Shown here: one piece after another, positions 53,201 to 64,000 of the stretch | Layout: the number at the start of each line of letters is the position of its first letter | How positions within the stretch are numbered: position 1 is the first letter of the stretch | Origin: Sabellastarte sp. h YS-2021 | Taxonomy: Eukaryota > Annelida > Polychaeta > Sabellida > Sabellidae | NCBI GenBank assembly: GCA_964017235.1 | Contig: CAXHLB010000008.1 | Location: forward strand, 930,001 to 994,000 | Length of the DNA stretch: 64,000 nucleotides | Direction of reading: 5' to 3' | The notes under the pieces: model-generated | What the model saw: the letters and a program-made list of their open reading frames with translations, nothing else | What the model was told of the DNA's origin: nothing | Database searches by the model: none | Position numbers and translations under genes: made by a program

Positions 53201-56200
53201 GCTGCAATTTGGGCCAAAGACTAAGGGGGTGGCACCAATAAATATGCAACAGCTTTGGGACTGACAGCTAGCAGTAAATCTGCTGCAGGGAGATTCTGCG
53301 ACTTGGGATGAAATATACTTGTTGCAGTAATTCATATATACAGGGGGTCATGTTTCCACCATAACTAAGCCAAATATTGAGATATTATGCTGCAATTTGG
53401 TCCAAACACTGAGTAAAAATTACCAATAAAGATGGAATAGCTTTGGCACCTTCGAATTGGGTTAATCTATGTCACATTGCTCTGTAACCTGCGATGGGGT
53501 AGTCTAGCTGCATAAAACCCATATACCTGGGACGCCATTTTGGCAGGATAACTAAGCCAAATATTGGGATGTAATGCTGCAATTTGGGCCAAAGACTGAG
53601 GGGGTGGCACCAATAAATATGCAACAGCTTTGGGACTTACAGCTAGCAGTAAATCTGCTGCAGGGAGATTCTGCGACTTGGGATGAAATATACTGGTTGC
53701 AGTAATTCATATATACAGAGGGTCATGTTTCCACCATAACTAAGCCAAATATTGAGATATTATGCTGCAATTTGGTCCAAACACTGAGTAAAAATTACCA
53801 ATAAAGATGGAATAGCTTTGGCACCTTCGAATTGGGTTAATCTATGTCACATTGCTCTGTAACCTGCAATGGGGTGGTCTAGCTGCATAAAACCCATATA
53901 CCTGGGGCGCCATTTTGGCAGCAGGGCTAAGCCAGATATTGGGATGTAATGCTGCAATTTGGGCCAAAGACTAAGGGGGTGGCACCAATAAATATGCAAC
54001 AGCTTTGGGACTGACAGCTAGCAGTAAATCTGCTGCAGGGAGATTCTGCGACTTGGGATGAAATATACTTGTTGCAGTAATTCATATATACAGGGGGTCA
54101 TGTTTCCACCATAACTAAGCCAAATATTGAGATATTATGCTGCAATTTGGTCCAAACACTGAGTAAAAATTACCAATAAAGATGGAATAGCTTTGGCACC
54201 TTCGAATTGGGTTAATCTATGTCACATTGCTCTGTAACCTGCAATGGGGTGGTCTAGCTGCATAAAACCCATATACCTGGGGCGCCATTTTGGCAGCAGG
54301 GCTAAGCCAGATATTGGGATGTAATGCTGCAATTTGGGCCAAAGACTAAGGGGGTGGCACCAATAAATATGCAACAGCTTTGGGACTGACAGCTAGCAGT
54401 AAATCTGCTGCAGGGAGATTCTGCGACTTGGGATGAAATATACTTGTTGCAGTAATTCATATATACAGGGGGTCATGTTTCCACCATAACTAAGCCAAAT
54501 ATTGAGATATTATGCTGCAATTTGGTCCAAACACTGAGTAAAAATTACCAATAAAGATGGAATAGCTTTGGCACCTTCGAATTGGGTTAATCTATGTCAC
54601 ATTGCTCTGTAACCTGCGATGGGGTAGTCTAGCTGCATAAAACCCATATACCTGGGACGCCATTTTGGCAGGATAACTAAGCCAAATATTGGGATGTAAT
54701 GCTGCAATTTGGGCCAAAGACTGAGGGGGTGGCACCAATAAATATGCAACAGCTTTGGGACTTACAGCTAGCAGTAAATCTGCTGCAGGGAGATTCTGCG
54801 ACTTGGGATGAAATATACTGGTTGCAGTAATTCATATATACAGAGGGTCATGTTTCCACCATAACTAAGCCAAATATTGAGATATTATGCTGCAATTTGG
54901 TCCAAACACTGAGTAAAAATTACCAATAAAGATGGAATAGCTTTGGCACCTTCGAATTGGGTTAATCTATGTCACATTGCTCTGTAACCTGCAATGGGGT
55001 GGTCTAGCTGCATAAAACCCATATACCTGGGGCGCCATTTTGGCAGCAGGGCTAAGCCAGATATTGGGATGTAATGCTGCAATTTGGGCCAAAGACTAAG
55101 GGGGTGGCACCAATAAATATGCAACAGCTTTGGGACTTACAGCTAGCAGTAAATCTGCTGCAGGGAGATTCTGCGACTTGGGATGAAATATACTGGTTGC
55201 AGTAATTCATATATACAGAGGGTCATGTTTCCACCATAACTAAGCCAAATATTGAGATATTATGCTGCAATTTGGTCCAAACACTGAGTAAAAATTACCA
55301 ATAAAGATGGAATAGCTTTGGCACCTTCGAATTGGGTTAATCTATGTCACATTGCTCTGTAACCTGCGATGGGGTAGTCTAGCTGCATAAAACCCATATA
55401 CCTGGGACGCCATTTTGGCAGGATAACTAAGCCAAATATTGGGATGTAATGCTGCAATTTGGGCCAAAGACTGAGGGGGTGGCACCAATAAATATGCAAC
55501 AGCTTTGGGACTTACAGCTAGCAGTAAATCTGCTGCAGGGAGATTCTGCGACTTGGGATGAAATATACTGGTTGCAGTAATTCATATATACAGGAGGTCA
55601 TGTTTCCACCATAACTAAGCCAAATATTGAGATATTATGCTGCAATTTGGTCCAAACACTGAGTAAAAATTACCAATAAAGATGGAATAGCTTTGGCACC
55701 TTCGAATTGGGTTAATCTATGTCACATTGCTCTGTAACCTGCAATGGGGTGGTCTAGCTGCATAAAACCCATATACCTGGGGCGCCATTTTGGCAGCAGG
55801 GCTAAGCCAGATATTGGGATGTAATGCTGCAATTTGGGCCAAAGACTAAGGGGGTGGCACCAATAAATATGCAACAGCTTTGGGACTTACAGCTAGCAGT
55901 AAATCTGCTGCAGGGAGATTCTGCGACTTGGGATGAAATATACTTGTTGCAGTAATTCATATATACAGGGGGTCATGTTTCCACCATAACTAAGCCAAAT
56001 ATTGAGATATTATGCTGCAATTTGGTCCAAACACTGAGTAAAAATTACCAATAAAGATGGAATAGCTTTGGCACCTTCGAATTGGGTTAATCTATGTCAC
56101 ATTGCTCTGTAACCTGCGATGGGGTAGTCTAGCTGCATAAAACCCATATACCTGGGACGCCATTTTGGCAGGATAACTAAGCCAAATATTGGGATGTAAT

Positions 56201-56250
56201 GCTGCAATTTGGGCCAAAGACTGAGGGGGTGGCACCAATAAATATGCAAC
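50251..56250. repeat. 16-monomer (6000-bp) higher-order repeat, copy 1
   Basis: k134-k149 read RB PB PA RB RA S'B QA (7-mer), then QB PA RB PB PA RB RA S'B QA (9-mer). The S' marker A95 is at 52220 and 55595. The 9-mer is the 7-mer with QB PA added at its front, so the 16-mer is a compound of two related units. Identity to copy 2 begins at about 49596, before the nominal start, and ends at 56319, where k150 and k166 part. Confidence 0.85.
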
Positions 56251-59200
56251 AGCTTTGGGACTTACAGCTAGCAGTAAATCTGCTGCAGGGAGATTCTGCG
56301 ACTTGGGATGAAATATACTGGTTGCAGTAATTCATATATACAGAGGGTCATGTTTCCACCATAACTAAGCCAAATATTGAGATATTATGCTGCAATTTGG
56401 TCCAAACACTGAGTAAAAATTACCAATAAAGATGGAATAGCTTTGGCACCTTCGAATTGGGTTAATCTATGTCACATTGCTCTGTAACCTGCAATGGGGT
56501 GGTCTAGCTGCATAAAACCCATATACCTGGGGCGCCATTTTGGCAGCAGGGCTAAGCCAGATATTGGGATGTAATGCTGCAATTTGGGCCAAAGACTAAG
56601 GGGGTGGCACCAATAAATATGCAACAGCTTTGGGACTGACAGCTAGCAGTAAATCTGCTGCAGGGAGATTCTGCGACTTGGGATGAAATATACTTGTTGC
56701 AGTAATTCATATATACAGGGGGTCATGTTTCCACCATAACTAAGCCAAATATTGAGATATTATGCTGCAATTTGGTCCAAACACTGAGTAAAAATTACCA
56801 ATAAAGATGGAATAGCTTTGGCACCTTCGAATTGGGTTAATCTATGTCACATTGCTCTGTAACCTGCAATGGGGTGGTCTAGCTGCATAAAACCCATATA
56901 CCTGGGGCGCCATTTTGGCAGCAGGGCTAAGCCAGATATTGGGATGTAATGCTGCAATTTGGGCCAAAGACTAAGGGGGTGGCACCAATAAATATGCAAC
57001 AGCTTTGGGACTGACAGCTAGCAGTAAATCTGCTGCAGGGAGATTCTGCGACTTGGGATGAAATATACTTGTTGCAGTAATTCATATATACAGGGGGTCA
57101 TGTTTCCACCATAACTAAGCCAAATATTGAGATATTATGCTGCAATTTGGTCCAAACACTGAGTAAAAATTACCAATAAAGATGGAATAGCTTTGGCACC
57201 TTCGAATTGGGTTAATCTATGTCACATTGCTCTGTAACCTGCGATGGGGTAGTCTAGCTGCATAAAACCCATATACCTGGGACGCCATTTTGGCAGGATA
57301 ACTAAGCCAAATATTGGGATGTAATGCTGCAATTTGGGCCAAAGACTGAGGGGGTGGCACCAATAAATATGCAACAGCTTTGGGACTTACAGCTAGCAGT
57401 AAATCTGCTGCAGGGAGATTCTGCGACTTGGGATGAAATATACTGGTTGCAGTAATTCATATATACAGAGGGTCATGTTTCCACCATAACTAAGCCAAAT
57501 ATTGAGATATTATGCTGCAATTTGGTCCAAACACTGAGTAAAAATTACCAATAAAGATGGAATAGCTTTGGCACCTTCGAATTGGGTTAATCTATGTCAC
57601 ATTGCTCTGTAACCTGCAATGGGGTGGTCTAGCTGCATAAAACCCATATACCTGGGGCGCCATTTTGGCAGCAGGGCTAAGCCAGATATTGGGATGTAAT
57701 GCTGCAATTTGGGCCAAAGACTAAGGGGGTGGCACCAATAAATATGCAACAGCTTTGGGACTTACAGCTAGCAGTAAATCTGCTGCAGGGAGATTCTGCG
57801 ACTTGGGATGAAATATACTGGTTGCAGTAATTCATATATACAGAGGGTCATGTTTCCACCATAACTAAGCCAAATATTGAGATATTATGCTGCAATTTGG
57901 TCCAAACACTGAGTAAAAATTACCAATAAAGATGGAATAGCTTTGGCACCTTCGAATTGGGTTAATCTATGTCACATTGCTCTGTAACCTGCGATGGGGT
58001 AGTCTAGCTGCATAAAACCCATATACCTGGGACGCCATTTTGGCAGGATAACTAAGCCAAATATTGGGATGTAATGCTGCAATTTGGGCCAAAGACTGAG
58101 GGGGTGGCACCAATAAATATGCAACAGCTTTGGGACTTACAGCTAGCAGTAAATCTGCTGCAGGGAGATTCTGCGACTTGGGATGAAATATACTGGTTGC
58201 AGTAATTCATATATACAGGAGGTCATGTTTCCACCATAACTAAGCCAAATATTGAGATATTATGCTGCAATTTGGTCCAAACACTGAGTAAAAATTACCA
58301 ATAAAGATGGAATAGCTTTGGCACCTTCGAATTGGGTTAATCTATGTCACATTGCTCTGTAACCTGCAATGGGGTGGTCTAGCTGCATAAAACCCATATA
58401 CCTGGGGCGCCATTTTGGCAGCAGGGCTAAGCCAGATATTGGGATGTAATGCTGCAATTTGGGCCAAAGACTAAGGGGGTGGCACCAATAAATATGCAAC
58501 AGCTTTGGGACTTACAGCTAGCAGTAAATCTGCTGCAGGGAGATTCTGCGACTTGGGATGAAATATACTTGTTGCAGTAATTCATATATACAGGGGGTCA
58601 TGTTTCCACCATAACTAAGCCAAATATTGAGATATTATGCTGCAATTTGGTCCAAACACTGAGTAAAAATTACCAATAAAGATGGAATAGCTTTGGCACC
58701 TTCGAATTGGGTTAATCTATGTCACATTGCTCTGTAACCTGCGATGGGGTAGTCTAGCTGCATAAAACCCATATACCTGGGACGCCATTTTGGCAGGATA
58801 ACTAAGCCAAATATTGGGATGTAATGCTGCAATTTGGGCCAAAGACTGAGGGGGTGGCACCAATAAATATGCAACAGCTTTGGGACTTACAGCTAGCAGT
58901 AAATCTGCTGCAGGGAGATTCTGCGACTTGGGATGAAATATACTTGTTGCAGTAATTCATATATACAGGGGGTCATGTTTCCACCATAACTAAGCCAAAT
59001 ATTGAGATATTATGCTGCAATTTGGTCCAAACACTGAGTAAAAATTACCAATAAAGATGGAATAGCTTTGGCACCTTCGAATTGGGTTAATCTATGTCAC
59101 ATTGCTCTGTAACCTGCAATGGGGTGGTCTAGCTGCATAAAACCCATATACCTGGGGCGCCATTTTGGCAGCAGGGCTAAGCCAGATATTGGGATGTAAT

Positions 59201-62200
59201 GCTGCAATTTGGGCCAAAGACTAAGGGGGTGGCACCAATAAATATGCAACAGCTTTGGGACTGACAGCTAGCAGTAAATCTGCTGCAGGGAGATTCTGCG
59301 ACTTGGGATGAAATATACTTGTTGCAGTAATTCATATATACAGGGGGTCATGTTTCCACCATAACTAAGCCAAATATTGAGATATTATGCTGCAATTTGG
59401 TCCAAACACTGAGTAAAAATTACCAATAAAGATGGAATAGCTTTGGCACCTTCGAATTGGGTTAATCTATGTCACATTGCTCTGTAACCTGCGATGGGGT
59501 AGTCTAGCTGCATAAAACCCATATACCTGGGACGCCATTTTGGCAGGATAACTAAGCCAAATATTGGGATGTAATGCTGCAATTTGGGCCAAAGACTGAG
59601 GGGGTGGCACCAATAAATATGCAACAGCTTTGGGACTTACAGCTAGCAGTAAATCTGCTGCAGGGAGATTCTGCGACTTGGGATGAAATATACTGGTTGC
59701 AGTAATTCATATATACAGAGGGTCATGTTTCCACCATAACTAAGCCAAATATTGAGATATTATGCTGCAATTTGGTCCAAACACTGAGTAAAAATTACCA
59801 ATAAAGATGGAATAGCTTTGGCACCTTCGAATTGGGTTAATCTATGTCACATTGCTCTGTAACCTGCAATGGGGTGGTCTAGCTGCATAAAACCCATATA
59901 CCTGGGGCGCCATTTTGGCAGCAGGGCTAAGCCAGATATTGGGATGTAATGCTGCAATTTGGGCCAAAGACTAAGGGGGTGGCACCAATAAATATGCAAC
60001 AGCTTTGGGACTGACAGCTAGCAGTAAATCTGCTGCAGGGAGATTCTGCGACTTGGGATGAAATATACTTGTTGCAGTAATTCATATATACAGGGGGTCA
60101 TGTTTCCACCATAACTAAGCCAAATATTGAGATATTATGCTGCAATTTGGTCCAAACACTGAGTAAAAATTACCAATAAAGATGGAATAGCTTTGGCACC
60201 TTCGAATTGGGTTAATCTATGTCACATTGCTCTGTAACCTGCAATGGGGTGGTCTAGCTGCATAAAACCCATATACCTGGGGCGCCATTTTGGCAGCAGG
60301 GCTAAGCCAGATATTGGGATGTAATGCTGCAATTTGGGCCAAAGACTAAGGGGGTGGCACCAATAAATATGCAACAGCTTTGGGACTGACAGCTAGCAGT
60401 AAATCTGCTGCAGGGAGATTCTGCGACTTGGGATGAAATATACTTGTTGCAGTAATTCATATATACAGGGGGTCATGTTTCCACCATAACTAAGCCAAAT
60501 ATTGAGATATTATGCTGCAATTTGGTCCAAACACTGAGTAAAAATTACCAATAAAGATGGAATAGCTTTGGCACCTTCGAATTGGGTTAATCTATGTCAC
60601 ATTGCTCTGTAACCTGCGATGGGGTAGTCTAGCTGCATAAAACCCATATACCTGGGACGCCATTTTGGCAGGATAACTAAGCCAAATATTGGGATGTAAT
60701 GCTGCAATTTGGGCCAAAGACTGAGGGGGTGGCACCAATAAATATGCAACAGCTTTGGGACTTACAGCTAGCAGTAAATCTGCTGCAGGGAGATTCTGCG
60801 ACTTGGGATGAAATATACTGGTTGCAGTAATTCATATATACAGAGGGTCATGTTTCCACCATAACTAAGCCAAATATTGAGATATTATGCTGCAATTTGG
60901 TCCAAACACTGAGTAAAAATTACCAATAAAGATGGAATAGCTTTGGCACCTTCGAATTGGGTTAATCTATGTCACATTGCTCTGTAACCTGCAATGGGGT
61001 GGTCTAGCTGCATAAAACCCATATACCTGGGGCGCCATTTTGGCAGCAGGGCTAAGCCAGATATTGGGATGTAATGCTGCAATTTGGGCCAAAGACTAAG
61101 GGGGTGGCACCAATAAATATGCAACAGCTTTGGGACTTACAGCTAGCAGTAAATCTGCTGCAGGGAGATTCTGCGACTTGGGATGAAATATACTGGTTGC
61201 AGTAATTCATATATACAGAGGGTCATGTTTCCACCATAACTAAGCCAAATATTGAGATATTATGCTGCAATTTGGTCCAAACACTGAGTAAAAATTACCA
61301 ATAAAGATGGAATAGCTTTGGCACCTTCGAATTGGGTTAATCTATGTCACATTGCTCTGTAACCTGCGATGGGGTAGTCTAGCTGCATAAAACCCATATA
61401 CCTGGGACGCCATTTTGGCAGGATAACTAAGCCAAATATTGGGATGTAATGCTGCAATTTGGGCCAAAGACTGAGGGGGTGGCACCAATAAATATGCAAC
61501 AGCTTTGGGACTTACAGCTAGCAGTAAATCTGCTGCAGGGAGATTCTGCGACTTGGGATGAAATATACTGGTTGCAGTAATTCATATATACAGGAGGTCA
61601 TGTTTCCACCATAACTAAGCCAAATATTGAGATATTATGCTGGAATTTGGTCCAAACACTGAGTAAAAATTACCAATAAAGATGGAATAGCTTTGGCACC
61701 TTCGAATTGGGTTAATCTATGTCACATTGCTCTGTAACCTGCAATGGGGTGGTCTAGCTGCATAAAACCCATATACCTGGGGCGCCATTTTGGCAGCAGG
61801 GCTAAGCCAGATATTGGGATGTAATGCTGCAATTTGGGCCAAAGACTAAGGGGGTGGCACCAATAAATATGCAACAGCTTTGGGACTTACAGCTAGCAGT
61901 AAATCTGCTGCAGGGAGATTCTGCGACTTGGGATGAAATATACTTGTTGCAGTAATTCATATATACAGGGGGTCATGTTTCCACCATAACTAAGCCAAAT
62001 ATTGAGATATTATGCTGCAATTTGGTCCAAACACTGAGTAAAAATTACCAATAAAGATGGAATAGCTTTGGCACCTTCGAATTGGGTTAATCTATGTCAC
62101 ATTGCTCTGTAACCTGCGATGGGGTAGTCTAGCTGCATAAAACCCATATACCTGGGACGCCATTTTGGCAGGATAACTAAGCCAAATATTGGGATGTAAT

Positions 62201-62250
62201 GCTGCAATTTGGGCCAAAGACTGAGGGGGTGGCACCAATAAATATGCAAC
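56251..62250. repeat. 16-monomer (6000-bp) higher-order repeat, copy 2
   Basis: k150-k165 repeat the class order of copy 1 exactly, with A95 at 58220 and 61595. The only base difference I noticed in 6 kb is C to G at 61643 (TGGAATTTGG), in the conserved X core of k164. The matching stretch including flanks is about 6.7 kb, longer than the 6-kb period, so this is a genuine tandem higher-order repeat and the youngest large event visible. Confidence 0.85.
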
Positions 62251-64000
62251 AGCTTTGGGACTTACAGCTAGCAGTAAATCTGCTGCAGGGAGATTCTGCG
62301 ACTTGGGATGAAATATACTTGTTGCAGTAATTCATATATACAGGGGGTCATGTTTCCACCATAACTAAGCCAAATATTGAGATATTATGCTGCAATTTGG
62401 TCCAAACACTGAGTAAAAATTACCAATAAAGATGGAATAGCTTTGGCACCTTCGAATTGGGTTAATCTATGTCACATTGCTCTGTAACCTGCAATGGGGT
62501 GGTCTAGCTGCATAAAACCCATATACCTGGGGCGCCATTTTGGCAGCAGGGCTAAGCCAGATATTGGGATGTAATGCTGCAATTTGGGCCAAAGACTAAG
62601 GGGGTGGCACCAATAAATATGCAACAGCTTTGGGACTGACAGCTAGCAGTAAATCTGCTGCAGGGAGATTCTGCGACTTGGGATGAAATATACTTGTTGC
62701 AGTAATTCATATATACAGGGGGTCATGTTTCCACCATAACTAAGCCAAATATTGAGATATTATGCTGCAATTTGGTCCAAACACTGAGTAAAAATTACCA
62801 ATAAAGATGGAATAGCTTTGGCACCTTCGAATTGGGTTAATCTATGTCACATTGCTCTGTAACCTGCGATGGGGTAGTCTAGCTGCATAAAACCCATATA
62901 CCTGGGACGCCATTTTGGCAGGATAACTAAGCCAAATATTGGGATGTAATGCTGCAATTTGGGCCAAAGACTGAGGGGGTGGCACCAATAAATATGCAAC
63001 AGCTTTGGGACTTACAGCTAGCAGTAAATCTGCTGCAGGGAGATTCTGCGACTTGGGATGAAATATACTGGTTGCAGTAATTCATATATACAGAGGGTCA
63101 TGTTTCCACCATAACTAAGCCAAATATTGAGATATTATGCTGCAATTTGGTCCAAACACTGAGTAAAAATTACCAATAAAGATGGAATAGCTTTGGCACC
63201 TTCGAATTGGGTTAATCTATGTCACATTGCTCTGTAACCTGCAATGGGGTGGTCTAGCTGCATAAAACCCATATACCTGGGGCGCCATTTTGGCAGCAGG
63301 GCTAAGCCAGATATTGGGATGTAATGCTGCAATTTGGGCCAAAGACTAAGGGGGTGGCACCAATAAATATGCAACAGCTTTGGGACTTACAGCTAGCAGT
63401 AAATCTGCTGCAGGGAGATTCTGCGACTTGGGATGAAATATACTGGTTGCAGTAATTCATATATACAGAGGGTCATGTTTCCACCATAACTAAGCCAAAT
63501 ATTGAGATATTATGCTGCAATTTGGTCCAAACACTGAGTAAAAATTACCAATAAAGATGGAATAGCTTTGGCACCTTCGAATTGGGTTAATCTATGTCAC
63601 ATTGCTCTGTAACCTGCGATGGGGTAGTCTAGCTGCATAAAACCCATATACCTGGGACGCCATTTTGGCAGGATAACTAAGCCAAATATTGGGATGTAAT
63701 GCTGCAATTTGGGCCAAAGACTGAGGGGGTAGCACCAATAAATATGCAACAGCTTTGGGACTTACAGCTAGCAGTAAATCTGCTGCAGGGAGATTCTGCG
63801 ACTTGGGATGAAATATACTGGTTGCAGTAATTCATATATACAGAGGGTCATGTTTCCACCATAACTAAGCCAAATATTGAGATATTATGCTGCAATTTGG
63901 TCCAAACACTGAGTAAAAATTACCAATAAAGATGGAATAGCTTTGGCACCTTCGAATTGGGTTAATCTATGTCACATTGCTCTGTAACCTGCAATGGGGT
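62251..64000. repeat. Right-edge block k166-k170 (last copy partial)
   Basis: Order is QB PA RB RA RB. The start (QB PA RB) resembles the 9-mer of 52876 and 58876, but RA then follows directly and the expected S'B is replaced by an RB, so the 16-mer pattern ends here. k169 has a private G to A at monomer position 356 (63731). The last monomer is cut by the window end at its position 250. It shows R left markers and A243, so it is B-form. Confidence 0.85.

Larger units (their letters stand above)
1..64000. repeat. Satellite DNA array, 375-bp monomer, 170.7 copies
   Basis: The monomer starts at 1, 376, 751, 1126, 1501 and so on to 63751, always exactly 375 bp apart and always in the same orientation. 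No copy has gained or lost a base, so the array fills the window and runs past both edges. Any two copies differ by at most about a dozen substitutions (roughly 3%), and many are identical, which indicates recent homogenisation by unequal exchange or gene conversion. GC is about 42% (157/375 in an A copy, 161/375 in a B copy of the right half). No gene, transposon, tRNA or unique spacer interrupts it. The satellite family and the species are not recognised. A centromeric or pericentromeric place is likely from size and purity but is not shown by the sequence. Confidence 0.98.

Noticed and set aside
1-64000. Protein-coding genes
   Set aside because: Every frame on both strands is closed within a monomer, and the short open stretches recur identically in 171 copies as a product of the repeat.
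1-64000. CRISPR array
   Set aside because: Repeats are directly abutting 375-bp units with no unique spacers, far larger than CRISPR repeats, in a CpG-depleted eukaryote-like sequence.
1-64000. Transposon or retroelement, whole or fossil
   Set aside because: No terminal repeats, target-site duplications, coding remnants or poly(A) tails interrupt the array. The unit has no visible link to a known element.
1-64000. Assembly artefact producing the whole array
   Set aside because: Structured, nested variation (linked markers, phased rare bases, private changes) is hard to create by misassembly, although the copy number and the largest duplications still depend on the assembly being right.
1-64000. 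Assignment to a named amphibian or fish satellite
   Set aside because: The composition and CCATTTTGG-like motifs recall vertebrate, possibly frog, satellites, but I could not match the monomer to a named family with confidence.

Overview
The whole window is one uninterrupted head-to-tail satellite DNA array. A 375-bp monomer begins at position 1 and recurs at every 375k+1 (k = 0 to 170), giving 170 full copies plus 250 bp of a 171st. I saw no insertion, deletion, inversion, transposon or unique sequence, and the phase at 63001 (k=168) is still exact. I found no gene: each of the six frames meets a stop within one monomer, and because 375 is divisible by 3 the same stops recur in every copy. 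The organism cannot be named from this. The array size, about 42% GC and strong CpG depletion (4 CpG per monomer against about 16 expected from base composition) fit a CpG-methylating eukaryote, most likely a vertebrate. I recognised no named satellite family. The location is probably heterochromatic (centromeric or pericentromeric), which is inference.

Monomer anatomy: the 375-bp unit is an old, diverged dimer. Left half X (monomer positions 1-188) and right half Y (189-375) both begin AGCTTTGG. They share a core (X 111-163, Y 298-350) of 53 bp that differs at 5 positions, while the rest has diverged strongly.

Monomer types: the right half exists in two forms separated by nine co-inherited bases (243, 251, 282, 297, 299, 300, 301, 310, 348). 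Form A has G A A G T A A A G and form B has A G G C G G G G A. The left half has five haplotypes at positions 13/70/94/95: P = G/T/G/G, Q = T/T/G/G, R = T/G/A/G, S = T/G/G/G, S' = T/G/G/A. By hand count the 171 copies are 50 QA, 28 RB, 23 SB, 22 PA, 18 QB, 16 RA, 10 PB and 4 S'B. SA and S'A do not occur.

Higher-order layout: 1-4500 is mixed. 4501-12000 is a 9-monomer (3375-bp) higher-order repeat. 12001-18000 is a block whose near-perfect twin lies 13.5 kb downstream. 18001-22125 holds a 5-monomer repeat and a third copy of the 9-mer. 22126-25125 is a 750-bp alternating dimer marked by A204. 25126-30000 belongs to the 13.5-kb twin. 30001-45000 consists of trimers (QA QA SB and QA SB PB) with an 18-monomer (6750-bp) duplication. 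45001-50250 is a 750-bp RA-SB dimer field. 50251-62250 is two tandem 6000-bp 16-mers in which I noticed one difference. 62251-64000 begins another copy and then departs from it.

The array reads as a record of repeated unequal exchange and gene conversion. Old half-unit dimerisation made the monomer, A and B forms then diverged and intermixed, and recent block duplications of 2 to 7 kb homogenised local stretches. I saw no sign of an undescribed protein or RNA system. The interest lies in the nested repeat structure.
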